64,000 nt of DNA from Streptomyces olindensis (GTDB lineage: Bacteria; Actinomycetota; Actinomycetes; Streptomycetales; Streptomycetaceae), in contig JJOH01000009.1 in NCBI GenBank assembly GCA_000696115.1, positions 1-64,000 on the forward strand, in the 5' to 3' direction. Below are positions 34,584-45,236 of the stretch, piece by piece. The translations under genes and the position numbers were made by a program. Position 1 is the stretch's first letter; the number at the start of each line of letters is the position of its first letter. The notes beneath the pieces are model-generated. The model was given only the letters and a program-made list of their open reading frames with translations, searched no databases and had not been told where the DNA came from.

Positions 34584-35372
34584 ATGCTTTCGGCCAAGAG
34601 TCTGTTCCAGGAGATCCTCGCCCACGACGAGTCCTTCGCCCTGTTCTGTTCCATCGCCGCGAGCGGCGAGTCACAGGGCGGCTGGGAGAACGCCCGCATC
34701 GCCGCGCTCGTCCCCGACAGCGAGCGCGAACTCGCCCCCAAGATCACCCGCCACGGCGCCGACGAGGACAAGCACGGACGGATCTTCAACGCCCTCATGA
34801 AGAAGCGTGGCCTCGATCCCGTCCCGGTCCCCCCGGAGACCGACTACACGATGCTCCTGGAGAAGAACGGCATCGGACTCGCGCACGAGCAGCTGAAGCG
34901 CGACGAGCGGCTCACCGTCCAGGACATCGTCACCTACCTCTCGCACAGCAGGGTCACCGAGCAGCGCGCCTCCGAGCAGATGGATCTGCTCCGCAAGCAC
35001 TTCGCCGACCACCCCGACATCGGCCGCGCGGTCAAGCAGATCTCCAACGACGAGGACAACCACCTCGCCTACTGCCACGAGGAACTGCTGCGCTTCGCCC
35101 GCGCGGGCCACGGCCGGGCCATCCAGCGGACCCTGCGCGCGTGCGCGCTCGCCGAGATCAGGATCTACCGGGACGTCAGCCTCGCGGTCATGGCGCACAT
35201 GGGCCGCATCCTCGGCTGGTCCAGGGCCAGGTCGGTGGTGCTCGCGGTCGGCATCCACGCCGTGTACGCGTACGAACGGCTGGGCGGCTGGCGCCGGATG
35301 GTCTCGCTGAAGGCGCCCGAGCGCCGCAACGCCCTCGGCGGCCCGGCCTCCGCGGAACCCGAGTTCGCCTGA
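34584..35372 (+). CDS. Ferritin-like domain protein
   Basis: A 262-aa all-helical protein. Carboxylate/histidine pairs spaced as in di-iron four-helix bundles are visible: DEDKHGRIF (about 60), SHSRVTEQRAS (about 110), NDEDNHLAYCHEE (about 142) and ALAEIRIYRD (about 178). ATG at 34584 has GAAGAGG eight bases upstream and is preferred over the GTG at 34575. A redox or iron-handling role is likely. It differs from storage ferritins in length and in its C-terminal hydrophobic segment (SVVLAVGIHAVYAYERLGG), which may associate with membrane. Confidence 0.78.
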   Translation: MLSAKSLFQEILAHDESFALFCSIAASGESQGGWENARIAALVPDSERELAPKITRHGADEDKHGRIFNALMKKRGLDPVPVPPETDYTMLLEKNGIGLAHEQLKRDERLTVQDIVTYLSHSRVTEQRASEQMDLLRKHFADHPDIGRAVKQISNDEDNHLAYCHEELLRFARAGHGRAIQRTLRACALAEIRIYRDVSLAVMAHMGRILGWSRARSVVLAVGIHAVYAYERLGGWRRMVSLKAPERRNALGGPASAEPEFA

Positions 35373-35403
35373 GGGGGCTCGTCACCCTCGGCGCCGGCCC
35401 TCT

Positions 35404-36399
35404 CTACAGCCACCCCCGGCGCTTGAACAGCCGGAACACCAGCACCTCCAGCAACGCCATCAGCGCGATGAGCGCCGGATAGGACCAGGCCCAGCGCAGC
35501 TCGGGCATGTGCTCGAAGTTCATGCCGTAGATCCCCGCGAGCATCGTGGGGATCGCGGCCATGGCCGCCCACGCGGAGATCTTCCGCATGTCGTCGTTCT
35601 GCCGGACGCTCATCTGGGCCAGGTGCGCCGAGAGGATGTCCGACACCAGCCGGTCCAGGCCGTCCACGGACTCGTTCACACGCGTGAGGTGGTCGCTGAC
35701 GTCCCGGAAGAACGGCCGGGCCCGGTCGTCCACGAACGGCACGGTCACGCCGTACGGCGCCGTGCCCGCCAGCCGGGTCATCGGCAGGGCCAGCGGCCCG
35801 GTCGCCCGGCGGAACTCCAGGACCTGCCGCTTGAAGTCGTAGATCCGGGACGCCGTGTGCCGTGAGCCGCCGTCGTCCGGCGAGAAGACCTCCGCCTCCA
35901 GACCCTCCAGGTCGGCCTGCAACTCGGTCGCCACGTCCAGGTAGTGGTCGACGGTGGCGTCGGCGACGGCGTACAGGACGGAGGTGGGGCCCTTGCCCAG
36001 GAGCTCCGGCTCCTGCTCCAGCCGCTGCCGTACCGCCTTGAGCGGGGAGCCCTCGCCGTGCCGGACGGTCACCACGAACCCCTCGCCCAGGAAGACCATG
36101 ATCTCGCCGGCGGAGACGGTGTCGGTCTCCGGCTCGTACGCCACGGGCTTCAGCACCACGAAGAGCGAGTCGTCGTACACCTCCAGCTTGGGCCGCTGGT
36201 GGGCCTTGAGCGCGTCCTCGACGGCCAGCGGATGCAGGCCGAACTCCCGGGTGACGTGGTCGAATTCGCGCTCCGACGGCTCATGCAGCCCGATCCACAC
36301 GAAACCGCCCGCCGTACGGGCCTGGCCGAGGGCGTCGGAGAGGTCCTCCGGCCCCTCCGTCCGGTGTCCGTCGCGGTAGATGGCACAGTCGACGATCAC
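35404..36399 (-). CDS. corA: CorA-family magnesium/cobalt transporter
   Basis: A 331-aa protein with the large cytoplasmic N-terminal domain and two C-terminal membrane helices of CorA channels. The signature YGMNFEHMPEL, carrying the GMN selectivity motif, sits between them at about residue 290. The start is GTG at 36399. The C-terminus FRLFKRRGWL is typically basic. It is convergent with the ferritin-like gene and divergent from the phosphatase. Mg2+ influx is the usual role; Co2+ or Zn2+ transport by relatives cannot be excluded. Confidence 0.92.
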   Translation of the reverse strand: MIVDCAIYRDGHRTEGPEDLSDALGQARTAGGFVWIGLHEPSEREFDHVTREFGLHPLAVEDALKAHQRPKLEVYDDSLFVVLKPVAYEPETDTVSAGEIMVFLGEGFVVTVRHGEGSPLKAVRQRLEQEPELLGKGPTSVLYAVADATVDHYLDVATELQADLEGLEAEVFSPDDGGSRHTASRIYDFKRQVLEFRRATGPLALPMTRLAGTAPYGVTVPFVDDRARPFFRDVSDHLTRVNESVDGLDRLVSDILSAHLAQMSVRQNDDMRKISAWAAMAAIPTMLAGIYGMNFEHMPELRWAWSYPALIALMALLEVLVFRLFKRRGWL

Positions 36400-36460
36400 G
36401 AAGCGAGTCTCCCGTCACTCGAAGGACACGGCACGCGCGCGTGCGCCTACGCTGGAGCGC

Positions 36461-37147
36461 ATGCCCACGCTGATCCTGGTCCGGCACGGACGTTCCACCG
36501 CCAACACCGAGGGACTGCTCGCCGGCTGGACGCCCGGCGTCGCCCTCGACGAACGCGGCGCCGCGCAGGCCGCCGCGCTGCCCGGACGCCTCGCCGAACT
36601 GCCCCTGGCCGAGATCGTCACGAGCCCGCTCCAGCGCTGCCAGGAAACGATCCAGCCCCTCCTCGGGGCGCGGCCGGAACTGACGCCGCACACCGACGAG
36701 CGCATCGGCGAGTGCCACTACGGCGACTGGTCCGGGCGCAAGCTCGCCGAGCTCAACGACGAGCCCCTGATGGAGGTGGTGCAGGCGCACCCGTCCGCGG
36801 CGGCGTTCCCCGGCGGGGAGTCGATGCGGGCCATGCAGACGCGCGCCGCCGAGGCCGTGCGCGAGTGGAACGCGCGCGTGGAGCGCGACCACGGCGCCGA
36901 CGCCGTCTACCTCATGTGCTCGCACGGCGACATCATCAAGTCTCTTGTCGCGGACGCACTCGGACTTCACTTGGACCTCTTCCAGCGGATTTCCGTTGAA
37001 CCGTGTTCCATCACCGCGATCCGCTACACACGACTGCGACCGTTTCTCGTCCGCCTCGGCGACACCGGCGACTTCACGTCCCTGGTGCCGCGCGAGGAAC
37101 CGCCGGGCGACGAGGCCCCTGTCGGGGGTGGTGCGGGCGCACCGTGA
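36461..37147 (+). CDS. Histidine phosphatase (phosphoglycerate-mutase-like, MSMEG_4193 type)
   Basis: A 228-aa branch-1 histidine phosphatase. The catalytic RHGRSTAN is at about residue 8 (His nucleophile), the acid-base Glu lies in ERIGECHYGDWSGR, and the second catalytic His is in CSHGDIIK (about 154). ATG at 36461 has GGAG four bases upstream. It begins a run of four plus-strand genes ending with mshC, an order I recall from mycobacteria (Rv2135c-Rv2130c). The substrate is unknown; an inositol-phosphate or sugar-phosphate in mycothiol-related metabolism is a speculative link. Confidence 0.86.
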   Translation: MPTLILVRHGRSTANTEGLLAGWTPGVALDERGAAQAAALPGRLAELPLAEIVTSPLQRCQETIQPLLGARPELTPHTDERIGECHYGDWSGRKLAELNDEPLMEVVQAHPSAAAFPGGESMRAMQTRAAEAVREWNARVERDHGADAVYLMCSHGDIIKSLVADALGLHLDLFQRISVEPCSITAIRYTRLRPFLVRLGDTGDFTSLVPREEPPGDEAPVGGGAGAP

Positions 37148-37225
37148 TCGTCGGCCGCAGTAGGGTGAAGCGGTCGCAGCAGTGCCGTACTCACACGGTT
37201 CCCACGATCCCAATGGAGACAGGAC

Positions 37226-37816
37226 GTGTCCCGTCAGGTGTTCCTCTACGACCATCCGGAACGTTTCGTGGCCGGTACGGTCGGACTGCCCGGGCGCCGT
37301 TCGTTCTTCCTCCAGGCCTCCGCCGGCTCCCGGGTGACCAGCGTGGCCTTGGAGAAGACCCAGGTCGCCGCGCTCGCCGAGCGGATGGACGAACTGCTCG
37401 ACGAGGTCGTACGCCGTAGCGGAGGCAGCGCCTCCGTCCCCGCCGTCGCACCGTCCGAGATCACCGACACCGCCCCGCTGGACACCCCCATCGAGGAGGA
37501 GTTCCGGGTCGGCACCATGGCGCTCGCCTGGGACGGCGAGGAGCAGCTCATGATCGTCGAGGCGCAGGCGCTCGTGGAGCTCGACGCCGACTCCGAGGAG
37601 GACCTCGCCGAGGCCGAGGAACGGCTCCTCCAGGACGAGGAGAACGGGCCCCCGATGCTGCGGGTCCGCCTCACCGGCGCGCAGGCCCGGGCCTTCGCCA
37701 AGCGCGCCCTCGACGTCGTCAACGCCGGGCGGCCGCCGTGCCCGCTGTGCAGCCTCCCGCTCGACCCGGAAGGACACGTATGTCCGCGCCAGAACGGATA
37801 CCGCCGCGGAGCGTGA
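37226..37816 (+). CDS. DUF3090 family protein
   Basis: A 196-aa conserved actinobacterial protein. The N-terminus (MSRQVFLYDHPERFVAGTVGLPGRRSFFLQA) is family-typical, the centre is rich in acidic residues, and the C-terminus is a compact zinc-ribbon-like CPLCSLPLDPEGHVCPR. The start is GTG at 37226. Its last 37 bases overlap the next gene in another frame, implying translational coupling. No biochemical function is established; pairing with the kinase-fold protein suggests they form a complex. Confidence 0.87.
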   Translation: MSRQVFLYDHPERFVAGTVGLPGRRSFFLQASAGSRVTSVALEKTQVAALAERMDELLDEVVRRSGGSASVPAVAPSEITDTAPLDTPIEEEFRVGTMALAWDGEEQLMIVEAQALVELDADSEEDLAEAEERLLQDEENGPPMLRVRLTGAQARAFAKRALDVVNAGRPPCPLCSLPLDPEGHVCPRQNGYRRGA

Positions 37817-38634
37817 CACCTCCTTCGAACACGGCTGAGAACACCGCCGAGAACACGGTCGAGCTGCTCGCCCGTGGCGAACTCACCGTGCGCGGACGCA
37901 TCCGTGAGGCGTCCAACGCGGCCCTGTACTGCACGGTGGCGTACGACGGCCGGGAGGCCGCCTGCGTCTACAAGCCGGTCGCGGGCGAGCGGCCCCTGTG
38001 GGACTTCCCCGACGGGACGCTCGCCCAGCGCGAGGTCGCGGCCTACGAGGTCTCCGAGGCGACCGGCTGGGGCCTGGTGCCGCCCACGGTGCTGCGCGAC
38101 GGCCCCTACGGCGAGGGCATGTGCCAGCTGTGGATCGAGGCGACGCCCGACGCGGAGCTGCTCGCGCTCGTCGACGGGGAGGAGCCGGAGCCGGGCTGGA
38201 AGGCGATCGGCTTCGCCGAGGTCGGCGAGGGACGCACGGCCCTGCTCGTGCACGCCGACGACGAGCGGCTGCGGCGGCTCGCGGTACTCGACGCCGTGAT
38301 CAACAACGCCGACCGCAAGGGCGGCCACCTGCTGCCCACCGGCGAGGGACGGCTGTACGGGATCGACCACGGGGTCACGTTCAACGTCGAGAACAAGCTG
38401 CGGACCCTGCTGTGGGGCTGGGCCGGGGAGCCCCTGCCCCGGGAGGCCGTCGACGTCCTGGAGGGCCTGCGCGAGGACCTGGCGGCGGGCGGGGCCCTCA
38501 GCGCCCGGCTCGAACCGCTGATCACCGGCGCCGAGCTGGACGCCACCCGCGCGCGGGTCGCCGCGCTGCTCGCCTCGGGGAGGCATCCGGAGCCGAGCGG
38601 GGAGTGGCCGGCGATTCCCTGGCCGCCGGTGTAG
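37780..38634 (+). CDS. SCO1664-family kinase-fold protein
   Basis: A 284-aa protein of the actinobacterial SCO1664 family. Its core resembles PI3/PI4-kinase-like folds: a basic YKPVAGERPLWDFP segment near residue 63 for nucleotide binding, then NNADRKGGHLL (catalytic-loop-like) at about 185 and YGIDHGVTFN (metal-binding Asp) at about 203. The ATG at 37780 has GGAAGGA upstream and lies inside the end of DUF3090. A small-molecule or protein kinase role is plausible but unproven. mshC follows 94 bases downstream. Confidence 0.82.
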   Translation: MSAPERIPPRSVTPPSNTAENTAENTVELLARGELTVRGRIREASNAALYCTVAYDGREAACVYKPVAGERPLWDFPDGTLAQREVAAYEVSEATGWGLVPPTVLRDGPYGEGMCQLWIEATPDAELLALVDGEEPEPGWKAIGFAEVGEGRTALLVHADDERLRRLAVLDAVINNADRKGGHLLPTGEGRLYGIDHGVTFNVENKLRTLLWGWAGEPLPREAVDVLEGLREDLAAGGALSARLEPLITGAELDATRARVAALLASGRHPEPSGEWPAIPWPPV

Positions 38635-38728
38635 CACCACAGTCGCCCGGCTTCCGCAAGAGGGCCTTCTCGGCCGTCCGGCCCGCTCCCATTCGTATAT
38701 GGAACTTCAGTCCGGTTAGGCTCATGGC

Positions 38729-39958
38729 ATGCATGCCTGGCCCGCTTCCGAGGTCCCCGCCCTGCCTGGTCAGGGCCGCGACCTGAGGATCCACGACACC
38801 GCGACCGGCGGCCTCGTCACCCTCGACCCCGGTCCCGTCGCCCGTATCTACGTCTGTGGCATCACCCCGTACGACGCCACGCACCTGGGACACGCGGCGA
38901 CCTACAGCGCGTTCGACCTCGTGCAGCGCGTGTGGCTCGACACCAAGCGGCAGGTTCACTACGTCCAGAACGTCACCGACGTCGACGACCCGCTCCTGGA
39001 GCGGGCGCAGCGCGACGGCCTCGACTGGGCCGCGCTCGCCGAGCAGGAGACGGCCCTCTTCCGCGAGGACATGACGGCCCTGCGGATGCTGCCGCCGCGC
39101 CAGTACATCGGCGCCGTCGAGGCGATACCCGGGATCGTCCCGCTCGTCGAGCGCCTCAGGGACGCGGGCGCCGCGTACGAACTCGACGGCGACGTCTACT
39201 TCTCCGTCGAATCCGACCCGCACTTCGGCAAGGTCTCCCACCTCGACGCCGCGGCGATGCGGCTGCTGTCCGCCGAGCGCGGCGGCGACCCGGACCGGCC
39301 GGGCAAGAAGAACCCGCTCGACCCCATGCTGTGGATGGCCGCCCGCGCGGGCGAGCCCAGCTGGGACGGCGGCTCGCTCGGGCGCGGACGGCCCGGCTGG
39401 CACATCGAGTGCGTGGCCATCGCCCTGGACCACCTCGGCATGGGCTTCGACATCCAGGGCGGCGGCTCCGACCTCGCCTTCCCGCACCACGAGATGGGCG
39501 CCTCGCACGCCCAGGCCCTCACCGGCGAGTTCCCCATGGCCAAGGCGTACGTGCACGCCGGCATGGTCGCCCTGGACGGCGAGAAGATGTCCAAGTCCAA
39601 GGGGAACCTGGTCTTCGTCTCCACGCTCCGGCGCGACGGCGTCGACCCGGCCGCCATCCGGCTCGCGCTGCTCGCCCACCACTACCGCGCCGACTGGGAG
39701 TGGACCGACCAGGTCCTCCAGGACGCCGTCGCACGGCTCGGCCGCTGGCGCGCCGCCGTGTCCCGGCCCGACGGCCCGCCGGCGGAGGCGCTCGTGGAGG
39801 AGATCCGCGAGGCCCTCGCGAACGACCTGGACGCCCCGTCCGCGCTCGCCGCGGTCGACCGCTGGGTCGCGCGGCAGGAGGAGAGCGGCGGCACGGACGA
39901 GGGGGCACCCGGCGTGGTGTCCCGCGCGGTCGACGCGCTGCTGGGCGTCGCGCTGTAG
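38729..39958 (+). CDS. mshC: Mycothiol synthesis cysteine ligase MshC
   Basis: A 409-aa enzyme that joins L-cysteine to GlcN-inositol using ATP, the third step of mycothiol synthesis. It is a class I cysteinyl-tRNA-synthetase relative without the anticodon-binding domain. The HIGH-like THLGHA lies at about residue 51, zinc ligands include C43 (YVCGITPY) and the HIEC segment (about 231), and KMSKSKGN is at about 288. The length fits MshC rather than CysS (about 460 aa). A strong terminator follows. Confidence 0.95.
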   Translation: MHAWPASEVPALPGQGRDLRIHDTATGGLVTLDPGPVARIYVCGITPYDATHLGHAATYSAFDLVQRVWLDTKRQVHYVQNVTDVDDPLLERAQRDGLDWAALAEQETALFREDMTALRMLPPRQYIGAVEAIPGIVPLVERLRDAGAAYELDGDVYFSVESDPHFGKVSHLDAAAMRLLSAERGGDPDRPGKKNPLDPMLWMAARAGEPSWDGGSLGRGRPGWHIECVAIALDHLGMGFDIQGGGSDLAFPHHEMGASHAQALTGEFPMAKAYVHAGMVALDGEKMSKSKGNLVFVSTLRRDGVDPAAIRLALLAHHYRADWEWTDQVLQDAVARLGRWRAAVSRPDGPPAEALVEEIREALANDLDAPSALAAVDRWVARQEESGGTDEGAPGVVSRAVDALLGVAL

Positions 39959-39973
39959 CCGAGAACGCGCTGA

Positions 39974-40005
39974 GGGGCGTCTCCCGCGCGGGAGACGCCC
40001 CTTTT
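39974..40005. terminator. Intrinsic terminator after mshC
   Basis: A 12-bp perfect stem (GGGGCGTCTCCC / GGGAGACGCCCC) with a GCGC loop is followed directly by TTTT. It lies between mshC and the convergent PAC2 gene. Confidence 0.9.
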
Positions 40006-40033
40006 CGCTGCCTCAGCGGTCGGTGGTCGGTGC

Positions 40034-41020
40034 TCAGTCCTCCGACGACTCCTCGTCGTCCGTGCTGCCCGGCTTGGGCGGCTTCGGCGGCCGGGTGCGC
40101 CCGCCGGGGTTGTCCCGGAGGTACGACTGGCTGTCGCTGCCGTCCGCCGTCGCGTGCCCGCCGGAAGCGGGCGGTCCGCCCCCGTCCCGGCGCCGCAGAT
40201 AGCGCTCGAACTCGCGGGCGATCGCCTCGCCCGACGCCTCCGGCAGCTCCGCGGTGTCCCGGGCCTCCTCCAGCGACTGGACGTACTCGGCGACCTCGCT
40301 GTCCTCCGCGGCCAGCTGGTCCACGCCGACCTGCCAGGCGCGCGCGTCCTCGGGCAGCTCGCCCAGCGGGATGCGCACGTCGATCAGGTCCTCCAGGCGG
40401 TTCAGCAGCGCCAGCGTGGCCTTCGGGTTGGGCGGCTGCGACACGTAGTGCGGCACCGCCGCCCAGAGCGACACGGCCGGCACGCCCGCATGCGTGCACG
40501 CCTCCTGGAGGACGCCGACGATGCCCGTGGGGCCCTCGTACTTGGTCTCCTCCAGGTCCATGCGGCGGGCCAGGTCCGGATCGGACGTCGTCCCGCTGAT
40601 CGGAACCGGACGCGTGTGCGGGGTGTCGCCGAGCAGGGCGCCCAGGACGACCACCAGTTCCACGCCCAGTTCGTGCGCGAAGCCGAGCAGTTCGTTGCAG
40701 AACGATCGCCATCGCATGGACGGCTCGATACCGCGGACCAGGACGAGATCACGCGGCTTCTCGCCGCCGACCCGGACGACCGACAACCTTGTCGTCGGCC
40801 ATGTGATCTTGCGGACGCCCGCTTCCATGAACACCGTGGGGCGGTTGACCTGGAAGTCGTAGTAGTCCTCGGCGTCCAGCGCCGCGAACACCTCGCCCTT
40901 CCACTCCCTGTCCAGATGCGCGACCGCGGTGGAGGCGGCGTCGCCGGCATCGTTCCAGCCCTCGAACGCGGCCACCATGACCGGGTCGATCAGCTCGGGA
41001 ACCCCCTCGAGCTCGATCAC
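40034..41020 (-). CDS. PAC2-family protein
   Basis: A 328-aa protein related to archaeal and eukaryotic proteasome-assembly chaperone 2. The N-terminal core has MVAAFEGWNDAGDAAS and the ELVVVLGALLGDTPHTRPVPISG block typical of actinobacterial members. The C-terminal 60 residues are Arg/Pro/Gly/Asp-rich and probably disordered. GTG at 41020 has GGAAGGAGG upstream. Actinobacteria have a 20S proteasome (arc and dop are in this window), which makes a chaperone role attractive, but bacterial PAC2 proteins have no proven one. Confidence 0.85.
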   Translation of the reverse strand: MIELEGVPELIDPVMVAAFEGWNDAGDAASTAVAHLDREWKGEVFAALDAEDYYDFQVNRPTVFMEAGVRKITWPTTRLSVVRVGGEKPRDLVLVRGIEPSMRWRSFCNELLGFAHELGVELVVVLGALLGDTPHTRPVPISGTTSDPDLARRMDLEETKYEGPTGIVGVLQEACTHAGVPAVSLWAAVPHYVSQPPNPKATLALLNRLEDLIDVRIPLGELPEDARAWQVGVDQLAAEDSEVAEYVQSLEEARDTAELPEASGEAIAREFERYLRRRDGGGPPASGGHATADGSDSQSYLRDNPGGRTRPPKPPKPGSTDDEESSED

Positions 41021-41073
41021 CCAGTGCCTCCTTCCGACGTGCCCTCGCTTGACCACCCAACCTTACGGCGTGC

Positions 41074-41098
41074 CAAGGGGGCGTCCGCAGCCCCCTTG
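41074..41098 (-). terminator. Hairpin between the FadR and PAC2 genes
   Basis: CAAGGGGGC / GCCCCCTTG gives a 9-bp stem with a 7-base loop, downstream of the FadR-type gene on the minus strand. Confidence 0.6.
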
Positions 41099-41178
41099 CA
41101 GGGGGAGTGACCCCATGACTGCCCCGTGATCCATCCCCGAACACCCCGGAGTCGTCCGAGCTGTCCGTGAGGCCCTGG

Positions 41179-41850
41179 TCACAGCGTGGAACGCAGCCAC
41201 TGCTCGACGCTCGCGATGTGCACCGTCGCCCAGGAGCGCGCCGCCTCGGCGTCCCGGTCGCGCAGCGCGGCGAGGATCGCCCGGTGCTCGCGCAGGGTGC
41301 GGCCCACGGCGTCCTCCTGGGTGAGGCCGCGCCAGATCCGGGCCCGGGTGGTGGGACCCGACAGGCCGTCGAGCAGCGAGCACAGCACGGAGTTGCCCGA
41401 GCTCTGCACGATGCCCCGGTGGAACTCCAGGTCGCAGGCGACCAGGTCCTCCACGGACGGGTCCTCGCCGAGCCGGTCCAGCTGGGCCGTGAGCGCGTCG
41501 AGCTGCTGCTCGCTGATCCGCAGCGCCGCCATCGCCGTGGCGGCCGGTTCCAGGATGCGGCGCACGGCCAGGAACTCCAGGACCGTGTCGTCGCGGTGGA
41601 AGTCGACGACGAAGCTCAGCGCCTCCAGCAGCAGTTGCGGGTCGAGGCTGGTGACGTACGTCCCGTCGCCCTGCCGGACGTCCAGGATCCGGATGAGGGA
41701 GAGCGCGCGGACGGCCTCCCGCAGGGAGTTGCGGGACAGGCCGAGGTCGGCGGCGAGTTCGCTCTCCTTGGGCAGCCGGTCGCCCGGCCGCAGCGCGCCG
41801 GAGACGATCATTCCCTTGATCTTCTCGATCGCCTCGTCGGTGACTGCCAT
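41179..41850 (-). CDS. FadR-subfamily GntR regulator downstream of the glycerol operon
   Basis: A 223-aa regulator. The winged helix-turn-helix (LPKESELAADLGLSRNSLREAVRALSLIRIL) spans about residues 26-56, and the FCD effector domain follows with histidines suited to metal or carboxylate binding (DLEFHRG about 142; EHRAILAALRDRD about 190). A terminator separates it from glpD, so it is probably its own unit. Its targets are unknown; it could act on itself or on distant genes. Confidence 0.87.
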   Translation of the reverse strand: MAVTDEAIEKIKGMIVSGALRPGDRLPKESELAADLGLSRNSLREAVRALSLIRILDVRQGDGTYVTSLDPQLLLEALSFVVDFHRDDTVLEFLAVRRILEPAATAMAALRISEQQLDALTAQLDRLGEDPSVEDLVACDLEFHRGIVQSSGNSVLCSLLDGLSGPTTRARIWRGLTQEDAVGRTLREHRAILAALRDRDAEAARSWATVHIASVEQWLRSTL

Positions 41851-41915
41851 GGCCGGCCTCCCTGTCGCTTAAGACCTCCGACGTATCAGGTCATTATGCG
41901 GGGACGGGTAGGCGG

Positions 41916-41949
41916 AAGGGACGGCTCCGTCGGCATGGAGCCGTCCCTT
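41916..41949 (-). terminator. Terminator of the glycerol operon
   Basis: AAGGGACGGCTCC / GGAGCCGTCCCTT forms a perfect 13-bp stem with an 8-base loop, 28 bases past the glpD stop on the minus strand. Confidence 0.85.
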
Positions 41950-41976
41950 CCCGTACGCGGTCCCCCGAGCGCGTCT

Positions 41977-43593
41977 TTACTTCTTGTCGAGCAGGTCCTG
42001 CACCTTGGCCCGGACGTCGTCCGTGGCCAGCCCGCGGATCGTGAGCGTCGTCCGGCGGCGCAGCACGTCGTCCTGCGTCTCGGCCCACTCGTGGTCCCGG
42101 GCCCAGACGACCTGCGCCCAGATCTCCGGGGCCTCCGGGTGGACGCGCTCGGCGAGTTCCGGGTTCTCGTTGGCCAGGCGGGCGATGTCGAAGGCCAGCG
42201 AGCCGTAGTGCGTGGCCAGGTGCCGGGCGGTGTCGGCGGCCATGCGGGGGCCGGGGGCCGGGCGGTCGGTCAGCAGCCGGTGGGCGACCGCGCGCGGGTT
42301 GGCGATACCGGGCAGCGGCAGCTTCTTCGGCAGCGAGCTGATCGGCTCGAAGTCGTCGCCGAGCGGGTGGCCGGGCAGCGCCTCCAGCTTCTTCATGATC
42401 GTCCGGCCGATGTGGCGGAAGGTGGTCCACTTGCCGCCCGCGACGGACAGCATGCCGCCCCGGCCCTCGGTGACGACCGTCTCGCGCTTGGCCTTGGCGG
42501 TGTCGCCGGGGCCGCCCGGCAGCACGCGCAGACCGGCGAAGGAGTACGTGATCAGGTCACGGCTGAGCTGCTGGTCGCGGACCGAGAAGGCGGCCTCGTC
42601 GAGGATCTGGGTTATGTCCTGCTCGGTGACCGAGACGTCCGCCGGGTCGCCCTCGAACACCTCGTCGGTGGTGCCGAGGAGCAGCATGTCCTCCCAGGGG
42701 AGGGCGAAGGTGATGCGGTACTTGTCGATCGGGGTGGCGAGCGCGGCCTTCCAGGGGGAGGTGCGCTTCAGCACCAGGTGCGCGCCCTTGGACAGGCGGA
42801 TGGAGGGCGCCGCGTTCGGGTTCTCCATCTTGCGCAGGTGGTCGACCCAGGGACCGGTCGCGTTCAGCACCAGCCGGGCGTTGACGCCGAACTCGTCGCC
42901 GGACAGGCGGTCCTTCAGCTCGGCGCCGGTCACCCGGCCCTGGGTGAAGCGCAGGCCGGTGACCTCGGCGTGGTTGAGGACGACCGCGCCCGCCTCGACG
43001 GCCGCGCGGACCGTCATCAGCGCCATGCGCGCGTCGTTCATCTGGTCGTCGCCGTACACGGCCACGGCCTTGAGGTTCTCGGTGCGCAGCTCGGGCACGT
43101 CCTGCGCCGCCTTGGCGGGGGAGAGGAGGTGCCCGACACCGTCACCGAAGGCGGAGAGCGCGGAGTAGGCGAAGACGCCCGCCCCGAGCTTCGCCGCGCC
43201 GTGCGGCCCGCCCTTGTACACGGGGAGGTAGAACGTGAGCGGGTTCGCCAGGTGGGGGGCCACCTGGCGGGAGACCGCACGGCGCTCGAAGTGGTTCTCC
43301 GCCACCAGCTTCACCGCGCCGGTCTGCAAGTAGCGCAGACCGCCGTGGAGCAGCTTGGAGGAGGCGGAGGAGGTGGCGCCGGCGAAGTCGCCGGCGTCGA
43401 CCAGAGCCACCCTGAGGCCGGACTGCGCGGCGTGCCAGGCGGTGGAGATGCCCAGGATGCCGCCGCCGATCACGAGAAGGTCGTACGACGCCTTGGCGAG
43501 TTGCTCCCTGGTCTCGGCTCGGCTCGGGTTCGAGCCGGAGGCCGGGTGCGTCCCCAGGGCAGGCACGGACTGCAGGGTGGACTGACTGGTCAT
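41977..43593 (-). CDS. glpD: Glycerol-3-phosphate dehydrogenase (FAD, aerobic)
   Basis: A 538-aa membrane-associated flavoenzyme that oxidises glycerol-3-phosphate to dihydroxyacetone phosphate and passes electrons to the quinone pool. The FAD-binding VIGGGILGISTAWHAAQSGL is at about residue 37, followed by GATSSASSKLLHGGLRYL. ATG at 43593 is 8 bases after the glpK stop. It is the third gene of the glpF-glpK-glpD operon, equivalent to gylB of S. coelicolor. Confidence 0.95.
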   Translation of the reverse strand: MTSQSTLQSVPALGTHPASGSNPSRAETREQLAKASYDLLVIGGGILGISTAWHAAQSGLRVALVDAGDFAGATSSASSKLLHGGLRYLQTGAVKLVAENHFERRAVSRQVAPHLANPLTFYLPVYKGGPHGAAKLGAGVFAYSALSAFGDGVGHLLSPAKAAQDVPELRTENLKAVAVYGDDQMNDARMALMTVRAAVEAGAVVLNHAEVTGLRFTQGRVTGAELKDRLSGDEFGVNARLVLNATGPWVDHLRKMENPNAAPSIRLSKGAHLVLKRTSPWKAALATPIDKYRITFALPWEDMLLLGTTDEVFEGDPADVSVTEQDITQILDEAAFSVRDQQLSRDLITYSFAGLRVLPGGPGDTAKAKRETVVTEGRGGMLSVAGGKWTTFRHIGRTIMKKLEALPGHPLGDDFEPISSLPKKLPLPGIANPRAVAHRLLTDRPAPGPRMAADTARHLATHYGSLAFDIARLANENPELAERVHPEAPEIWAQVVWARDHEWAETQDDVLRRRTTLTIRGLATDDVRAKVQDLLDKK

Positions 43594-43601
43594 GCGGTTT
43601 C

Positions 43602-45140
<1,539 letters not shown>

Positions 45141-45236
45141 TGTGTGCTCCTGGTAATTCCGGGTTTATGGGGCTTTACGTACGGCGCGTGCTGGAAGTTT
45201 CGCTACGAGCGCGGAAGCGAGCTCCTGAGCGGGCTC

